A DNA stretch of 64,000 bases from Sinotaia quadrata (GCA_028829895.1 CM054181.1:101859860-101923859); one strand, 5' to 3'; positions 23,081-36,244 are shown, counted from the first letter of the stretch. The notes: a model not told the origin generated them from the letters alone. Numbers and translations are program-made.

Positions 23081-24849
23081 CGCGCACGCTTTCTCTAAAA
23101 CATTTTTGTGACAAATTACAAGAAATGCCGACGTCCTGAAGACCAGATAAATACCACAATTGGCTTTTATACTCAGCAGTAATTTATTTTTTCCCTTTCT
23201 TTCTCCTTTTCTCGAGTTGTTTTTCGACATTCCATTCTTTTCCCCTCTCATACAACATAAATACAAAGGGAGGCTACTAACCATGCCATTAAAATGGCGC
23301 TGTTCATCTTCGTCACTAAATGTTTTTTTCTAAACAACTTCTCTCCCTTTTCGTACTGGTATGTATGTCCGAATAGCAAACTCCTTCTTCATCGACAATT
23401 TTTAAAACGTTATTTCTTCCTTTTGTTACTTGTGCGTATGGTTTGTGCAAATTTGTATTCAAGAAATGTCGCCTTATGGATATAATTTTTAATTTATAAT
23501 TTTTAATCGTCTGAAACACGAAACACAAATTGTTGTTGCTAACTTATTTTTTTAATAATTTGCTCTTTGAGTGAAGCGTTTTGCAGTTTTTTCTTTAATT
23601 AAAACACCGAATAAAATGAAACTTTTGTAGAACATTTGATTATTGCAATAGTTTATTGGAGAGCGTGATGTTTTATTTTACTACGCACAAACATACATAC
23701 ATTCGCACACAAACACATTCACACGCATACACGCACACACCAGTGAACTCTTTGATGGACATACACCAGCCAATGGGGGACGGAAAGATTGTAAAGTTAT
23801 GAAATAATCTATACACATCAAACCCTTTGCTTTTGTGTTGAGACAGTTAAAAGATATTTTTGATAAAAATGTTGCTGCTTTATCTTTTTGAACTGACTCT
23901 TGTCGGTCTTCTTTAGTTCTTGTTTGCCCACTCCGTTCGGGATCTCAACTACAGTTTGTAAAGGAAGAAAGCTGGACATTTAGTTTCTGTTTGGGACAAA
24001 GATGATTTCAAACTGATTGGACAAAACTTCTTCAAAGCCAGGGGCCGTCACTCCCACTAGATCAAATTCTCCTAAACTCTTCACTTTTTCTGTGGCTTGA
24101 TGGGATTTGCAACTTCAGGCAAATGTCTTTAGGCAACTGTTTGAGGCAAAAGGGTGACAGTGACATGTCTGTTCGAAACCGACTTTTTTTTTTAGGCCTT
24201 TGGGTTCATATCAGTTTTACGCACTTTGCTCTTGATATCATCTGCCCTTCGATCTCTGCTTAAAGAGGAGGAGGTGGGAAATGTCATTAACTCCCTCCTT
24301 GAAAGACAGTTAAAAATTGGCTTGTGTCATCGCTTTGTTTTTGCCTTTAACACAAAGCACAAGTCATTATCGCTGAAACGTCTAACAAGGAAAAGGATTT
24401 TGTTTTGTTGTTTGCTTTTATTTCTTCCTGCTAAAGGGGTTCCCACTCCACTACCTCCACATATAAGGTTCCTCTTTGGATTAATATGGCTTTTTGGTGC
24501 CAGATACATTTGGCTTCGCCTAATCATATTGTGCTTCCTAAAGCGAGGGAGCCATCATTTTCATGTCAGTTTCGCTGACAGGAAAACTGACTCTGACTAA
24601 AGCATGTGAAAATCTTCAGATCGTGTGGAAACTCCATAATGCGAATCAGGAGAGCGAACTCTCACTGATCACGTGCCCACTTCAATTTATTTTTGATGCA
24701 GTGCACTATGCCTGATATTCTCACATTTGGATCATTGGATATTAAAGTCGCTGTCCATAACATAAATGTATCTAGTCCCGGTGAAGCATACAAACACCCC
24801 ATTGTAAGCTGCACAAAAGCAACGTCATAGCTGGTAATAATCTGCAGAT
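23081..24849. other. Unannotated unique sequence
   Basis: A short degenerate CA tract at 23690-23740. A 124-codon plus-strand frame at 24226-24600 has no recognisable similarity. Confidence 0.45.
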
Positions 24850-25195
24850 GGACGGGTGGAGAGACAGACTAAAGAAAGACGAAAGGAAGGATGGAGGCAG
24901 GAAGAGAGGAAAAGAAGGACGGAAAGAGGGAGGGAGAGAAAATGAGGGTGAAAGTGAAAGATGAATGAATAGAAATAGAGAGGGAAAAGGAGGGTAGACA
25001 TACAAAAAGAGAGATGGGTAAACAGAAAGATGGAAAAGAGAAGGAAGAAACAGACAGATGGAGAGAGAAAATGAGGAGGAAGGGGAGGAGAGGGTGAAGA
25101 GAAGGGAGAGAGATGGATGGACAGGAGGAAAGTAGTGAAGGATGAGGAGAAGAATGAGTGAGGAAAATAGAAGACGAATAAAAAGAAACAAACTG
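24850..25195. repeat. Purine-rich (GA/GGA) low-complexity tract
   Basis: AG-rich on the plus strand. The 112- and 139-codon minus-strand Ser/Leu/Phe frames are compositional. Confidence 0.85.
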
Positions 25196-25470
25196 AAGGA
25201 TAACCATACTAACGGTTAGGTTTATAGAAATATATATGGATTCATGGATACATTTGTGGATGATTTCTAGATGGATGAATGACAGGTGGGTAAATGAAAT
25301 TAACTGATAAATGAATGGATAAATGAATAAATAAATAGAGTACTATGGATGAATGTAGAAAATCAGAAGGAAAGGTGGACGAATTGATAGCCAAATATAG
25401 ATGAATGAAGTGATGGATGAATTCGTGGATAAACGAAAGGAATAAGCAATTCAGATAATAAAAAAGAGTG
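25196..25470. repeat. Degenerate GGATGAATGA-type repeat
   Basis: Worn 4-base-period DNA (ATGG/ATGA). Confidence 0.7.
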
Positions 25471-25489
25471 AATAAGCTCCACACGATTC

Positions 25490-25788
25490 ATACTGACCGA
25501 CAGTTATTTGGGCCAGCCGACGTGACCGAGAGTTATTACAGTTATTTTAAGCCAAATGAGGTGACCGACAGCTATTCCAGTTATAATGGGCCAGATGACG
25601 TGACTAACAGTTATTACATTTATTATTGGCCAGCTGCCGTGACCGACAGTTATTATGGGCCAGCTGACATGACCGACAGTTACTACAGTTATTATGGGCC
25701 AGCTGACGTGACCGATAGTTATTACAGTTATTATGGGTCAGCTGACGTGACTGACAGTTATTATGGGCCAGCTGACGTGCGTGACTGA
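25490..25788. repeat. Frame-preserving tandem repeat, 39- and 30-bp units
   Basis: Units GACCGACAGTTATTACAGTT plus ATTATGGGCCAGCTGACGT (39 bp) alternate with a 30-bp form lacking part of the middle. All length changes are multiples of three, so one plus-strand frame reads DSYYSYYGPADVT repeats to a stop at 25786. That frame opens on GTG at 25468 and has no ATG. It could be a repetitive protein exon or a minisatellite whose period happens to be divisible by three. I see no signal peptide or splice sites. Confidence 0.85.
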
Positions 25789-26566
25789 GACGTAGGATGC
25801 AGAGAAAGTGTTAGAATTTTAAAATTTAACAAAAATGAATTTACATGGCTTGGGAATTTGGATACAGTAGATATTTTTGGCATCAATATACTTGCCGTTG
25901 TCCTGCATGGCTGCTCACACTGTCTACCAATCACTTATAACAGCAGTGAATTTGCTGTTGAAGAGTGATTTCTGTCTAAGCGATTTGTTCAGCTCATCAG
26001 AATGTATTTCTTTTAAGTCATGTCATGTCAATAACTGTATCGGTATATAAAACCTACAAACATAAAAATGTATTAGTGTAAAGTCTGCATATGACAAATT
26101 GTGTAAATGTAAAGTTTGCATTTAAAAAATTGAAAGTTTTAATATCATCTTTTGGCATTCTTGGTGTCAACATTTGAAAGTCTAATGTCAACACAAACGA
26201 AATCATAACTGTACAATCACTAATAGTTTTATGAAAGTAATTGTGTTCATTAATATAGGGTATTCATGACAATCGCTAATAATTTTGTGGAAGGCGGAGT
26301 GTTCATTATTGTAGTTCACTCATATAAGTAGTAAAGTAAAACACACTAAATAATCCAAATTTTAGTGGATATCATCTTAACATCAAACTGATCATTATAA
26401 CTTGCATCATTAAAGTAGTAGCATAACAATCAGGACAGAAATAGGTGTCACTATGCCTCAAAACGGTTCATGGTAACATCACTTGGAAAACAAGACATCT
26501 TTAAACTGTCGACAATGACAGTTTGCTTATAGATAATAAAAGAAATTAATAAAAATTAATACGTAA
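25789..26566. other. Unannotated AT-rich sequence
   Basis: No gene or clear repeat. Confidence 0.5.
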
Positions 26567-28144
26567 TGTGACACAACGCCACCCGAGTTATTGGCTATGA
26601 TGATGATGATTATTATTTATTTATTATCAATCATCCATAACTAATTACACGTGATGAGAATCTTAATTTATGTTATTAATAATTCTCCAGAAGACACCAT
26701 TTGTCTCTCTCGCTTGGCGGATATGCAGGTGCTGTAAACATTTTCTCTCTTCCACAACATTAAAGACAAACATTTACTGTCACATGATGTTTCCATAGTT
26801 GGGAAACTTCTTACCAAATGAGAATAACAATAAATTTATTAAATCAACAATCAAATATACATACGACAAATACAATGAACTATGTTACTTGACATCAATA
26901 AATGAACTAGATTACTTGACATCAATAAATGAACTAGATTACCTTACATCAATATTTAAATGAAACCACAATTGAATAATTTCTATAGTTACACAGGCGA
27001 TCATAAATACAATTCAACAATATGTCAATAAAAATCACAAGATAGTCTAATCAGAGAACAGAAATGGAGTTATTAAAGATAAGCGATAATAGTCTTTATA
27101 TAAACTTTTATAGATGACACTGTAGTTGTCCTTTTTTGAATGCTTTTTCATCTCAAAGTCACAAGTTCGTTGTCCACATAAATTTCCATGTGATTCTCTC
27201 ACACGTTAAAAACACACAGATGTGGTATTATTCTATTGAAGCCAACTTGAGCGCCCTCTTTCACTGTGTCACTTTCTTCAAGTAGTATAACAATTACAAC
27301 TCTAGTACTTCTTTAAACCAGAAATTGCTCTATGTAGTCAGCATATCTTGCCACCATACATCATATGAAGTGTAGTGTATCCTCTTTTACACTACACACA
27401 CTGCGGTGGACAATTCCTGCATCTCCACAATCATAGTGGTTTACAACCAAGTGTTTCAAATAGCACATGAAAGGCATGCTTTGTGTCTGGAAAACATAAT
27501 CAGGGGACAAATGCATAGTTTTCCAGTTTATCACTTTATAGCTCCTTTCTAATTACATTCAGGTCTCAACTTAAATTTCCTGCAACAGTATTCATTAGCC
27601 CAATACATGCACGCAGAATAATAACTACAGCATACCAAACCAATGTCAAGTGTTAGCATACTAAATACAAGCAGCATAGTCCAAACAGTTGCATAAATAA
27701 TAGTCTACTCACATACTACATCTTATTAAAACACAACTATAACATCAATAGCAAAATACATTAAATATTTCTAAGTCCATTCTCTCTCAATTTGTCATCT
27801 AACTCACCATCAAGCTAATGGCAGCCTTTCAAAACCAGACTTCTTCTTGCCACTCCAAACTGAGTGCTTAGACAGTAGATTTCTACACAGCAAGAAACTT
27901 TTAATCTCAGCCCGTTGGCTGGTCTCAATCTCGTAAATCATAACCATTGGATAATAAAAACTACTCACTGGTTTGCATTACATCAGCAATTCAAACATAT
28001 TCTTGCCTCGAGCATTTATTTCAACTCAGACATTTTCAAAAATACCATCTTAAGGAGTGCCCAAGGTCAGATTACTCTGACAATTTAAAAATGTATATAA
28101 CAATTAAATTTAAAAATTGGGAGAAGCAAATTTACTTTGCCACA
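26567..28144 (-). mobile_element. Solo LTR, copy B (about 1.58 kb)
   Basis: It runs from TGTGACACAACGCCACC to AAATTTACTTTGCCACA on the plus strand. It matches copy A on its left half and copies C and 17519 on its right half (shared GTGCCCAAGGTCAGATTACT and CATTGGATAATAAAAACTAC), which links all the copies into one family. An internal 27-bp triplication (ATGAACTAGATTACTTGACA) lies near 26876-26945. No target-site duplication was found. The open frame at 27947 is a chance ORF inside the element. Confidence 0.7.
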
Positions 28145-28152
28145 CATTCCTA

Positions 28153-28335
28153 TTTTTAATTGGCTATGTAAGTTGTTCTAGATTATCTAGATTATGAGCT
28201 TAGTTTGACCTCACTCTTCGGTTACCCATTCCTATAGTTTTTGGCATTTTTAATTGGCTATCTAAGTGATTCCAGATTATCAACATTACGAGCTTAGTTC
28301 GACCGCACTCTTTGTTTACCCATTTCTAAATGGAC
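28153..28335. repeat. Two-copy tandem repeat, 94 bp
   Basis: TTTTTAATTGGCTATNTAAG and GAGCTTAGTTYGACC occur in both copies, starting just after LTR copy B. Confidence 0.85.
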
Positions 28336-28764
28336 CTTGCGGCTCATGTCGTGCGTCAAGGGCGGGAGGTTTTGCTGTGCGTATGTGACAGCTCTCCAAC
28401 ATAGGATCTCTTGATTTCCTTGATTAGGAATTTGCTTGCCTCTTTTCTATTGTCTGCTAGTCAGACTCTGCGCCGTGACATTGTGTGCCGTGCAGGAATT
28501 GATCAGCTGGCGAGCGCGAAACTCGATGGAGAGTAGATAGGTTTGTCAGACAGTTTCCGGCAATTCGTTTTCGCGCACATAGAATGAGCAACCTAATCTT
28601 GATGGGACAGATTGGAACGATGCGGAAACTCCATGCGCATGTTCGTTTACGTCTGAAGATGTGCCCTTCTTTATTCCTCCCTCTAACACAACTTTTTTCT
28701 CTCTATATATGTCTAAAAAATAAAAGAAAGCAGTTATCTGTCTATCCGTCTCTCCTCTCTCTTC
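28336..28764. other. Unannotated unique sequence
   Basis: A frame at 28584-28790 ends in the GATA tract and is not credible. Confidence 0.5.
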
Positions 28765-28784
28765 ATCTATCTATCTATCTAGAC

Positions 28785-28829
<45 letters not shown>

Positions 28830-28910
28830 TCTGTCTATATACCTACCTGTCTGCTGTCTGTCTATCTATCTGTCTATCTACATATCTATCTATCGATCTA
28901 TCTATCTATG
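28765..28910. repeat. (CTAT)n-(GATA)n-(CTAT)n tetranucleotide, hairpin-forming
   Basis: TCTATC repeats meet AGATAG repeats at about 28781, then the strand sense switches back at about 28831. Adjacent arms are self-complementary. Confidence 0.95.
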
Positions 28911-29484
28911 CCTCATTATTATAGATATAGGAGAGAAACTCTATTCTTCTATTATGGAAAAAATTCCGAGTAAAATTTAAATTCTGAAAGTTAAATGAAG
29001 AATACAGCCAAGTTCAGGTACATATTATTACCGTGAGTATTAGTGACTGGAACTATTTTCATACACCACACTACAGCATTACTAGGATGTACATGTACAC
29101 ACGCAACACGTGTTTTCTCGGGGAAGTTTGGCCCAAAGTCCGTCTTCGATAACAAATGACATACGAGGGGAATTCCCTTTGGCTGATCAATTTTCAATCT
29201 TGTGTGACTCGAAGAGTGTCAATACATTAATTATTATTCTGCCTAAGATGAAAGTCAAATACTTCAGCAGATATTTAGGGAAATGCTGATGAAGAGGGAA
29301 TGGGAGGGCAGGAATCGATGGAGAGAAAAAAAGAAGACATTATGTGAAAAATGAGATTCTAGATGGAAACACGATATCTACGTACTGAAGTTTGACCTTT
29401 GACTTGTGTTTGACCTTTGACTGCTGTCAAGTCGGTATTGGCACGTGTATATTTCTAATACGTCCTCGGTAAAGGAGCTAAATT
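28911..29484. other. Unannotated unique sequence
   Basis: It contains the paired DR1-like sites listed separately. Confidence 0.5.
29393..29423. promoter_or_regulatory. Two adjacent DR1-like sites (TGACCTTTGACT)
   Basis: TGACCTTTGACTT (29393-29405) and TGACCTTTGACTG (29411-29423) are direct repeats of nuclear-receptor half-sites with one-base spacing, the arrangement bound by HNF4/RXR-type receptors. This could be an 18-bp tandem duplication without function. Confidence 0.25.
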
Positions 29485-29609
29485 TAAAGTGTGTGTATGT
29501 GTGTACGTTCTTGTGTGTGCGTGTGTGTGCCTGCGGGTCCGTGTGCATTTTCGTTGCGTGTGTGCGGGTCCGTGTGCATGTGTTTGTAGTATGTGTTGGT
29601 GTGTGTGTT

Positions 29610-29680
<71 letters not shown>
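29485..29680. repeat. (GT)n microsatellite
   Basis: Degenerate to about 29610, then pure GT to 29678. Confidence 0.96.
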
Positions 29681-29681
<1 letters not shown>

Positions 29682-30103
29682 CGTTGACAAAAAGGTTGTT
29701 ACAGGAAGGACATCGCTATAGCTAGTATGTGTGTTGATTTTCAACGTATGACAAATATTGCACACGTAACTGAGCATAGCTCATTGCGGTCCCGTTTGAG
29801 TACTTCCGGAGGCATTCATAGCACACAACTCTTTACAAAATCAAAACTCTATATTTTACCTGTGACGAACTACGGATATCGTCAAATACGTCACAGCTAA
29901 GTGGCCATTTATCAGTGAAGGTTATCAGGTGTAAAACGTGACACAGCAAATACGTTATCAATTTTTATGGCGTTTTATACAGATAAATTAGCACAACGTC
30001 GGATACATTACAAGAAGTTATTTATCCATCCTTCTGGTGTTTCAAGTTTGAAACACTAATGGCGTCGTGCTCATTTCAGCCAACCGACTTATCTATTACT
30101 TCG
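29681..30103. other. Unannotated unique sequence
   Basis: Nothing recognised. Confidence 0.5.
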
Positions 30104-30264
30104 GTGTTTTAAACGTGTAGAAGTATTAATGACATAAAGAATATCACTGATTTGTGTGTTGCTTTTGTGTTTTAAACGGGAAGAAGTATTAATGACATAA
30201 AGAATATCACTGATTTATGTGTTGCTTTCGTGTTTTAAACTTGAAGAAGTATTAATGGCGTAAA
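30104..30264. repeat. 63-bp tandem repeat, 2.5 copies
   Basis: GTGTTTTAAAC, GAAGTATTAATGACATAAAG and AATATCACTGATTT recur at 30104, 30167 and 30230. Confidence 0.93.
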
Positions 30265-30474
30265 GCACGTGACTGCAAGACTGGCGATTTGACAATACAG
30301 TGTTTAATACCTCGTCTAAATTTTATCTGCAGCCTTATCTGTGGGACTGAGTGCAATTTGAGCTTAAATATAGAAATCCTCTCAATAAATATCGTCATCA
30401 ATTGCATTCACACTACACGCAGTCGTACAGGTCACACTTTGTGCAACTAGAACTGTCACTGCGCTTTAAGCGTA

Positions 30475-30960
30475 CTGTTCCTGATAGGAAGTAAAGCATT
30501 TGAGACTACAATAAATGTCCCCTACTGAGGTGTTTTAAGTCTATAAAACTCCTGATAGGAAGAAAAGCATTTGAGACTATAATAAATGTCCCCTACTGAG
30601 GTGTTTTAAGTCTGTAAAACTCCTGATAGGAAGAAACGCATCAGAGACTACAATAAAATAATAGTCTGTCCCCTACTTAGCTGTTTTAAATCTGTAAAAC
30701 TCCTGGTAGGAAGAAAAGCAACTGAGACTACAATATAATTATAGTCTGTCTTTATTGAGGTTCTCTAAGTCTGCAAAACGTCTGATGGAAAGAAAAGCAT
30801 TTGAGCTAAAACAAATAGTCTACCTATTATTGAGATGTTTTCACGGTACAGAACTCCGGATAGAAAGAAACGCATTTGAGCTCAATAAATACTATGTCAA
30901 CTACTGTGATATTTTAAAGCTGCGGAACTGCTGATAGTACAAAGTATAAATACTGGTGGC
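30475..30960. repeat. Minisatellite, about 66-70 bp, 7 diverging copies
   Basis: CTCCTGATAGGAAGAAAAGC then ATTTGAGACTACAATAAATG and CCCCTACTGAGGTGTTTTAA. Divergence increases towards the right end. Confidence 0.9.
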
Positions 30961-31195
30961 CGTAAAGTAAATGCTTAGTTTTACTCTGTCCATGTGACTG
31001 GACACAGTCATTGACGTCATTTAATTTCTAAGAATCCGTAATCCTTCTCGTCAGACTGTCTGTCCAGTCTAATGGCTAGTGTAAGTTTCACTTGTAAATA
31101 GTAGTGGAGAGTGTATTTTTCATTTTTAATAGTGATATCAGTCCAGTGGCTAGTGTAAAGTTCAGTTTTAACTATTGGTACTAAACATGCTGAAA

Positions 31196-31350
31196 TGCTG
31201 GTAGGATAAAGTCCATCACAACGATATTGCGAAGTGTTCTGGTAGGATAAAATCCATCACAAACACAATTTAAACGTGGTGATATTGCGAAGTGTTCTGG
31301 TAGGATAAAGTCCATCACAAACACAATTTAAAAGTGGTGATATTGCGAAG
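31196..31350. repeat. 58-bp tandem repeat, 2.7 copies
   Basis: CTGGTAGGATAAAGTCCATC and TGGTGATATTGCGAAGTGTT recur. Confidence 0.92.
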
Positions 31351-32142
31351 TATTCTGAAAAGCATGTAATGTGAAGGCACATTATCACTACCGCTTCCTT
31401 TTAAGTAAAAGTGATGATTTTAAGATTGCCTAGTTAATGGTAAAGTAAAGCGTGCTGCTACAAATACTAATCATATATACACTTCTCTAAATTACAAGAA
31501 GTGTTATTAAGCAGTCGATGCTACTAATAAAATTCCATTTAGGCAATGCATAATTATTTCTTTTGTAAAATCTGAAAGAAAATGCAAATGACGATTTGAT
31601 GAGATTTGGCCATCAGTAAAGCAGATCCGTCCTTTCCATTTGTACTTTGCTTGAAAACAAAAATAAAAAGAAAGGAGAGGTCGATGACAAAAGGTCACCG
31701 GAATTAACGAAACCGGAATAGAACAGCCAGCAATATTACCAGATGAGAGAGACCAATTAAGCACAGAAGCAATAACATACCTCTTGCACTCGACCAGATC
31801 ATATCACCCTCACGTGTCTGGAATATGGACCTTTTTGCTGCCATGGTCTGCCAGCACTAATCCGGCTTTTCATGTCCACGACGGAAGCAATTAAATTATA
31901 CGGAGAGCAGTGGTCTCCGGGGCTGAAAACTTAATTTGCATGCTACGTCTTAAAAGGGAGAACCCGCATCTGCAGGAAATAGTCAATGGCGTAATCTCAA
32001 GATGTTTTCAACGAGAGCTTAAGATGAAAGCGGAAACGTACGCTACAGGAACAGGAATGACGATATGAGAAGTGTTCCATTCAAGAATTACACCAACTAA
32101 ATTTTTATCATGATTACAAAAAATACAGAAATAATAAGAAAA
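31351..32142. other. Unannotated low-repeat sequence, possible conserved non-coding DNA
   Basis: Complex sequence with a consensus octamer ATTTGCAT at 31934-31941 (POU-type site). The minus-strand frame at 31507-31764 is not recognised. Function is conjectural. Confidence 0.3.
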
Positions 32143-32283
32143 TAATATATATATATATATACCGGTCATTGAAAGTTTGCTTATGGCTTAAAAGAAATCG
32201 GATAATTTTAAATATGTATGAACTTGTATATATTTTCAGACTTATTCCTTCGTGCGTGTGGGCGCGCGCGCGCGCGTGTGTGT

Positions 32284-32319
<36 letters not shown>

Positions 32320-32346
32320 GTATGTGTGTATGTGTGTTTGTGTGTG
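32143..32346. repeat. (AT)n and (GT)n microsatellites
   Basis: An AT run at about 32143-32161; CG then GT runs at 32262-32346. Confidence 0.9.
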
Positions 32347-32507
32347 CAAACATATATCTATTGGATATATGTCTATGCATCTTTCGAAGCATCTACCAAA
32401 ATATCCATCTTATTAGATATGTCTCTCCTCCTCTCTGTCTGCAAAAGGGTATCTTATAGACATCTATCTTGTCATATCTCCGATCATTTATCTAATTGGA
32501 TCTCTCT

Positions 32508-32523
32508 CACTCACTCACTCACT

Positions 32524-32604
<81 letters not shown>

Positions 32605-32622
32605 ACACATACGCGCGCGCAC
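32508..32622. repeat. (CA)n microsatellite with CTCA start
   Basis: CTCACTCACTCA passes into CA repeats with ATACATAT interruptions. Confidence 0.95.
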
Positions 32623-35084
32623 ATTTAATATACAGTTTGCTTAGGAGCAAATGAAATGATGGCCCTGACGAACATTTAGATATGTGCTAACAGTTGTCAA
32701 AATTATTCTCTCTTACTCTTCCTTAACCTAATTCATATTTCTTCCGAAACATACATTTACCTGAACTAATTCATATGTCAGACAAATATATGATTTTTGG
32801 ATACTACTATTTATATAAGAATTCATACTCACGTAAGAATTCGTAGTCACGTCTGAGCAATTCCATTTAACAATTATCGACGCATTATCTTTTCCTAGCT
32901 GTTAAGAAGACGAATAAAGTTAGAGTCATTGCTTATGGACATCTTTGAATAACACTACTAATGACCAACGCGTCTTGTCCAGCATTAGGACTCGTACTCC
33001 CCCATCCCCCATTCTAATTTCTCTGTGCACTTCTTTTCTTTTTTAACGAACAGCAGTAACCATCAAACAAAGTGGCAGAGGTGTGTTCAGTTCTGACAGT
33101 TTGGTAGTTAACTTAAGTAAAATGTGTTCTCTGATGACTTTGCTTGCATACACGAAAGTCTCCTGTGTGTTAAACTTCGCCCCAACTCCAATTAATATGA
33201 TTAAAGGGAGAGAAACATAGTCACTTAACACCAAAGGCCCTGAAAATAAACTATCGGTAATGCACCAGAGAAATAATTCCCCGTGCATCCCATCTGGAAA
33301 AAAAAAGAGAGAGAGAAATAAAAGCAAACACGATTTGACTAAACCAATCGGTTTCATTCTTATAAAGACGACCAACCAGAAATTGTTTTACTAAAGACAA
33401 CGTTTTCATCATTTTGTTTGTGGTGTATATCTGAAATATAACGTAAAAAGCATCCGTTAATTGGCCTAATTATTTCGGTTTTACTTTCGGCATAATAAGG
33501 GTTTGCTAATATTAGATCATTTGCAGTAAATTTCTATTTTAAAAAAAAAATTGCAAATAATGAAGTAGGCAGGTTCGAAAAATATTGCTTCTCTACAAGA
33601 GAGTTAATTCCCAGTTCACATCTTGATGAGCGCCAGGGGAGATAATTTCTGACTGGAAAACAGCTTACCTTCGACCAAGGGGTATAAGTAAGAAAGATAT
33701 CAATAGTTCAATCAAGATTATGTTTGTGTTAGTCAGGATGCTTGACCTACTTCTACGAACCATCATCCAGACAGACATTTTATATGCATCACCGACCCAT
33801 ACTCCTGGTTCAAGTTGATGGTGATCTCATAACCCCAGGGTTATCGTAAATTTTCTGACCACTTTTTAACATTAGCCATAGCTTGTGTTACACGAGTGAT
33901 AAATTCATAAGTGTTCATTTGATTATTCGTTCGGTCGGTCATGTCAGTTTCCTCAACTGAACCAGTCTATAATGGCAGTACTGACTGTTTCAGTGCGAAA
34001 GAGAAACAAATAAAATATCACCTTTTGAAGTCAAGTAGAAATTAAATAAATTTGCAACGAATAATAATATATTATTTTTTTAAGAGCAATAATAACTGGC
34101 ACTGATGTGTATACGATTAGTGAACTAAATGATTGCTGTAAATATTAATATTGTGTTTAGTATTTTTAGAAAATTTTTCGAACTCTGTTTTACAAACTGT
34201 ACTTAGCGAGTTACGCAATCCGTTTATTGAAGTCGGCTTCGAATAAAGCCCTCATTACGTTTGCTTCTATAATTGTTTTTGTTATTGAATACGTATTAAG
34301 CGCCTGATTATGTTTATAGTTTGTTGTGTTGTTTGTGTTTTTTGATGTGCTTTTTATATTCGTTAAGAGGGGCGAAATAGTCAGCGGTAAGTTTACAAAA
34401 TCAGAAAATAGACTTAAAACTGTCATTTCTTAAATTCTTGAATGCAGTTTTATGGGTTGTAATTAATTAGAATAAGGCCTTTAAATTATTTTTTCGTGTT
34501 TATGCAGGTCTGTAAGAAGTTCCTTTAATGATATATATTTGTTAATACTTGATCTTATTTATAGTGAGCTAATTAAAAAGGCTCTTTACATAATCATTTC
34601 TAGCTTTCTTTTAATATTTATTAATATATAAGGCGTTATAATTAAAACAAAATAGTATGTAACATTTACCATTCTTTTCTTGCTTTGGTTTTCATTTTAA
34701 CTTTGGTGGAAATAAAATTTTAAAAAGCTGTATTTTGATAATTCACTTTATAAACCATAAGATGTTGAAAAAAAACTAATCGAGATATTTTCTTTATAAA
34801 TATATTTTTATAAACACTACATTATGAAAATTATTATGAAATACATTTTTTAGATCTTTCAACAGAATGAAAAAAAACTAAGATGCAATCACTTGTATGA
34901 AAAGTAGTTCTTGTAAAAGACAAAATACTTGTAAATGTGAGCGAGAGAGAGGGTTCTTGTAAAAGACAAAATGATTTTTAAGACAGATTTGTTATAAAAG
35001 ATTGAATGACGATAATTTATCTAATGGGATTCGTGCTCAAGTATACATTGTGAATACAATTTATTTTGAACTTCATTAAATATA
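32623..35084. other. Unannotated, mostly AT-rich
   Basis: A 110-codon minus-strand frame at 33043-33375 has no recognised similarity. AT-rich from 34000 onward. Confidence 0.45.

Positions 35085-35152
<68 letters not shown>
35085..35152. repeat. (AT)n microsatellite
   Basis: About 33 uninterrupted AT units; the run is perfectly self-complementary and cruciform-prone. Confidence 0.97.
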
Positions 35153-35155
<3 letters not shown>

Positions 35156-35879
35156 CCACTTTGCTGGCATTCGCTGCTTACAAAAGTATACTTTGTTACA
35201 AAACCATTTCTAATTTTTAAACAAAACAATACAAATATCATTTCAACAGATTTTGCAGTGTCAGTTGTAATGTACCCGGCTTGTTTTTTAAGTAACTAAG
35301 ATTATGATAATTATTATCGAAATTAACTACATTTCCATTCCATGAAGTGAATATCTTTCATAACTGAATAGCCAGTGGATCACTTTCAGTGCAGACAACA
35401 TTGTGAATGAAAGTGGATTTTTATCTCGGGCAAATTCCATTATGAGTACAAGTGGATGTCGCTCAATTCGGGCAAAATTCCATTGCTGATACAAGTAATC
35501 GAATACCCGTGGATCCGGTTCAATGTGTACAACCTTCATTGTTGACTTGTATTGTGAATGCCTGTGGAAAAGAAATCCCTTAATCCATGATTCACGGGAA
35601 CACAAAACAATGCATATAGTATCCCTGGTTCTGAACCTCCATGTTTCTGAAAACACTTTGGGTCAAGTGCCATATTTTCACCAGACTTGCCTTCAGCAGA
35701 CTTCCAGTCTTAATCTCTGGTGCTCGAACGGCCTTTTGTGTTCCGGCTGCTTGGTCACCTGCACAGGCAGCTAGGTGAATTGTGCTGCTGTAACCGTCTC
35801 CGTGAGAAGCAGCGAAATGCTATATGGTGCTCTGGTGATTACATTATTAAAATTTCACGTAGTAAGAAAGAGTGCTTGT
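35153..35879. other. Unannotated sequence
   Basis: Opposed frames at 35327-35656 (minus) and 35523-35774 (plus) have no recognised similarity. GGGCAAATTCCATT-like words recur at 35430 and 35471. Confidence 0.45.
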
Positions 35880-36145
35880 AATTGGAAATGCTAATATTAG
35901 ATCTTTACTGGCTCTCTCTAATTCTGTCTCTCTCCGGCTCTACCTCAATCTTTCTATGTATCTCTTATTTTTTTTATATCTTAACCCCTCTCTCCCTGTT
36001 TGGCTTTCTCTTTCTTTTCTTTTCTCTTCTCTTCCCCTTTCTCTCTTTTACTCTCTAATTGATCTTCCGTTCCTCACCCGGGATTTTCCTTTCTCTTCTT
36101 CTCCGCCTCTCTCTCTCTCTCCGTCTCCCTCCCTTTCTCTCTCTC

Positions 36146-36244
<99 letters not shown>

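Noticed and set aside
24226..24600. 124-codon plus-strand frame
   Set aside because: No recognisable domain, mixed composition, and an overlapping frame on the other strand is also open. Consistent with chance.
33043..33375. 110-codon minus-strand frame with hydrophobic stretches
   Set aside because: No recognised motif and no splice or polyadenylation context.
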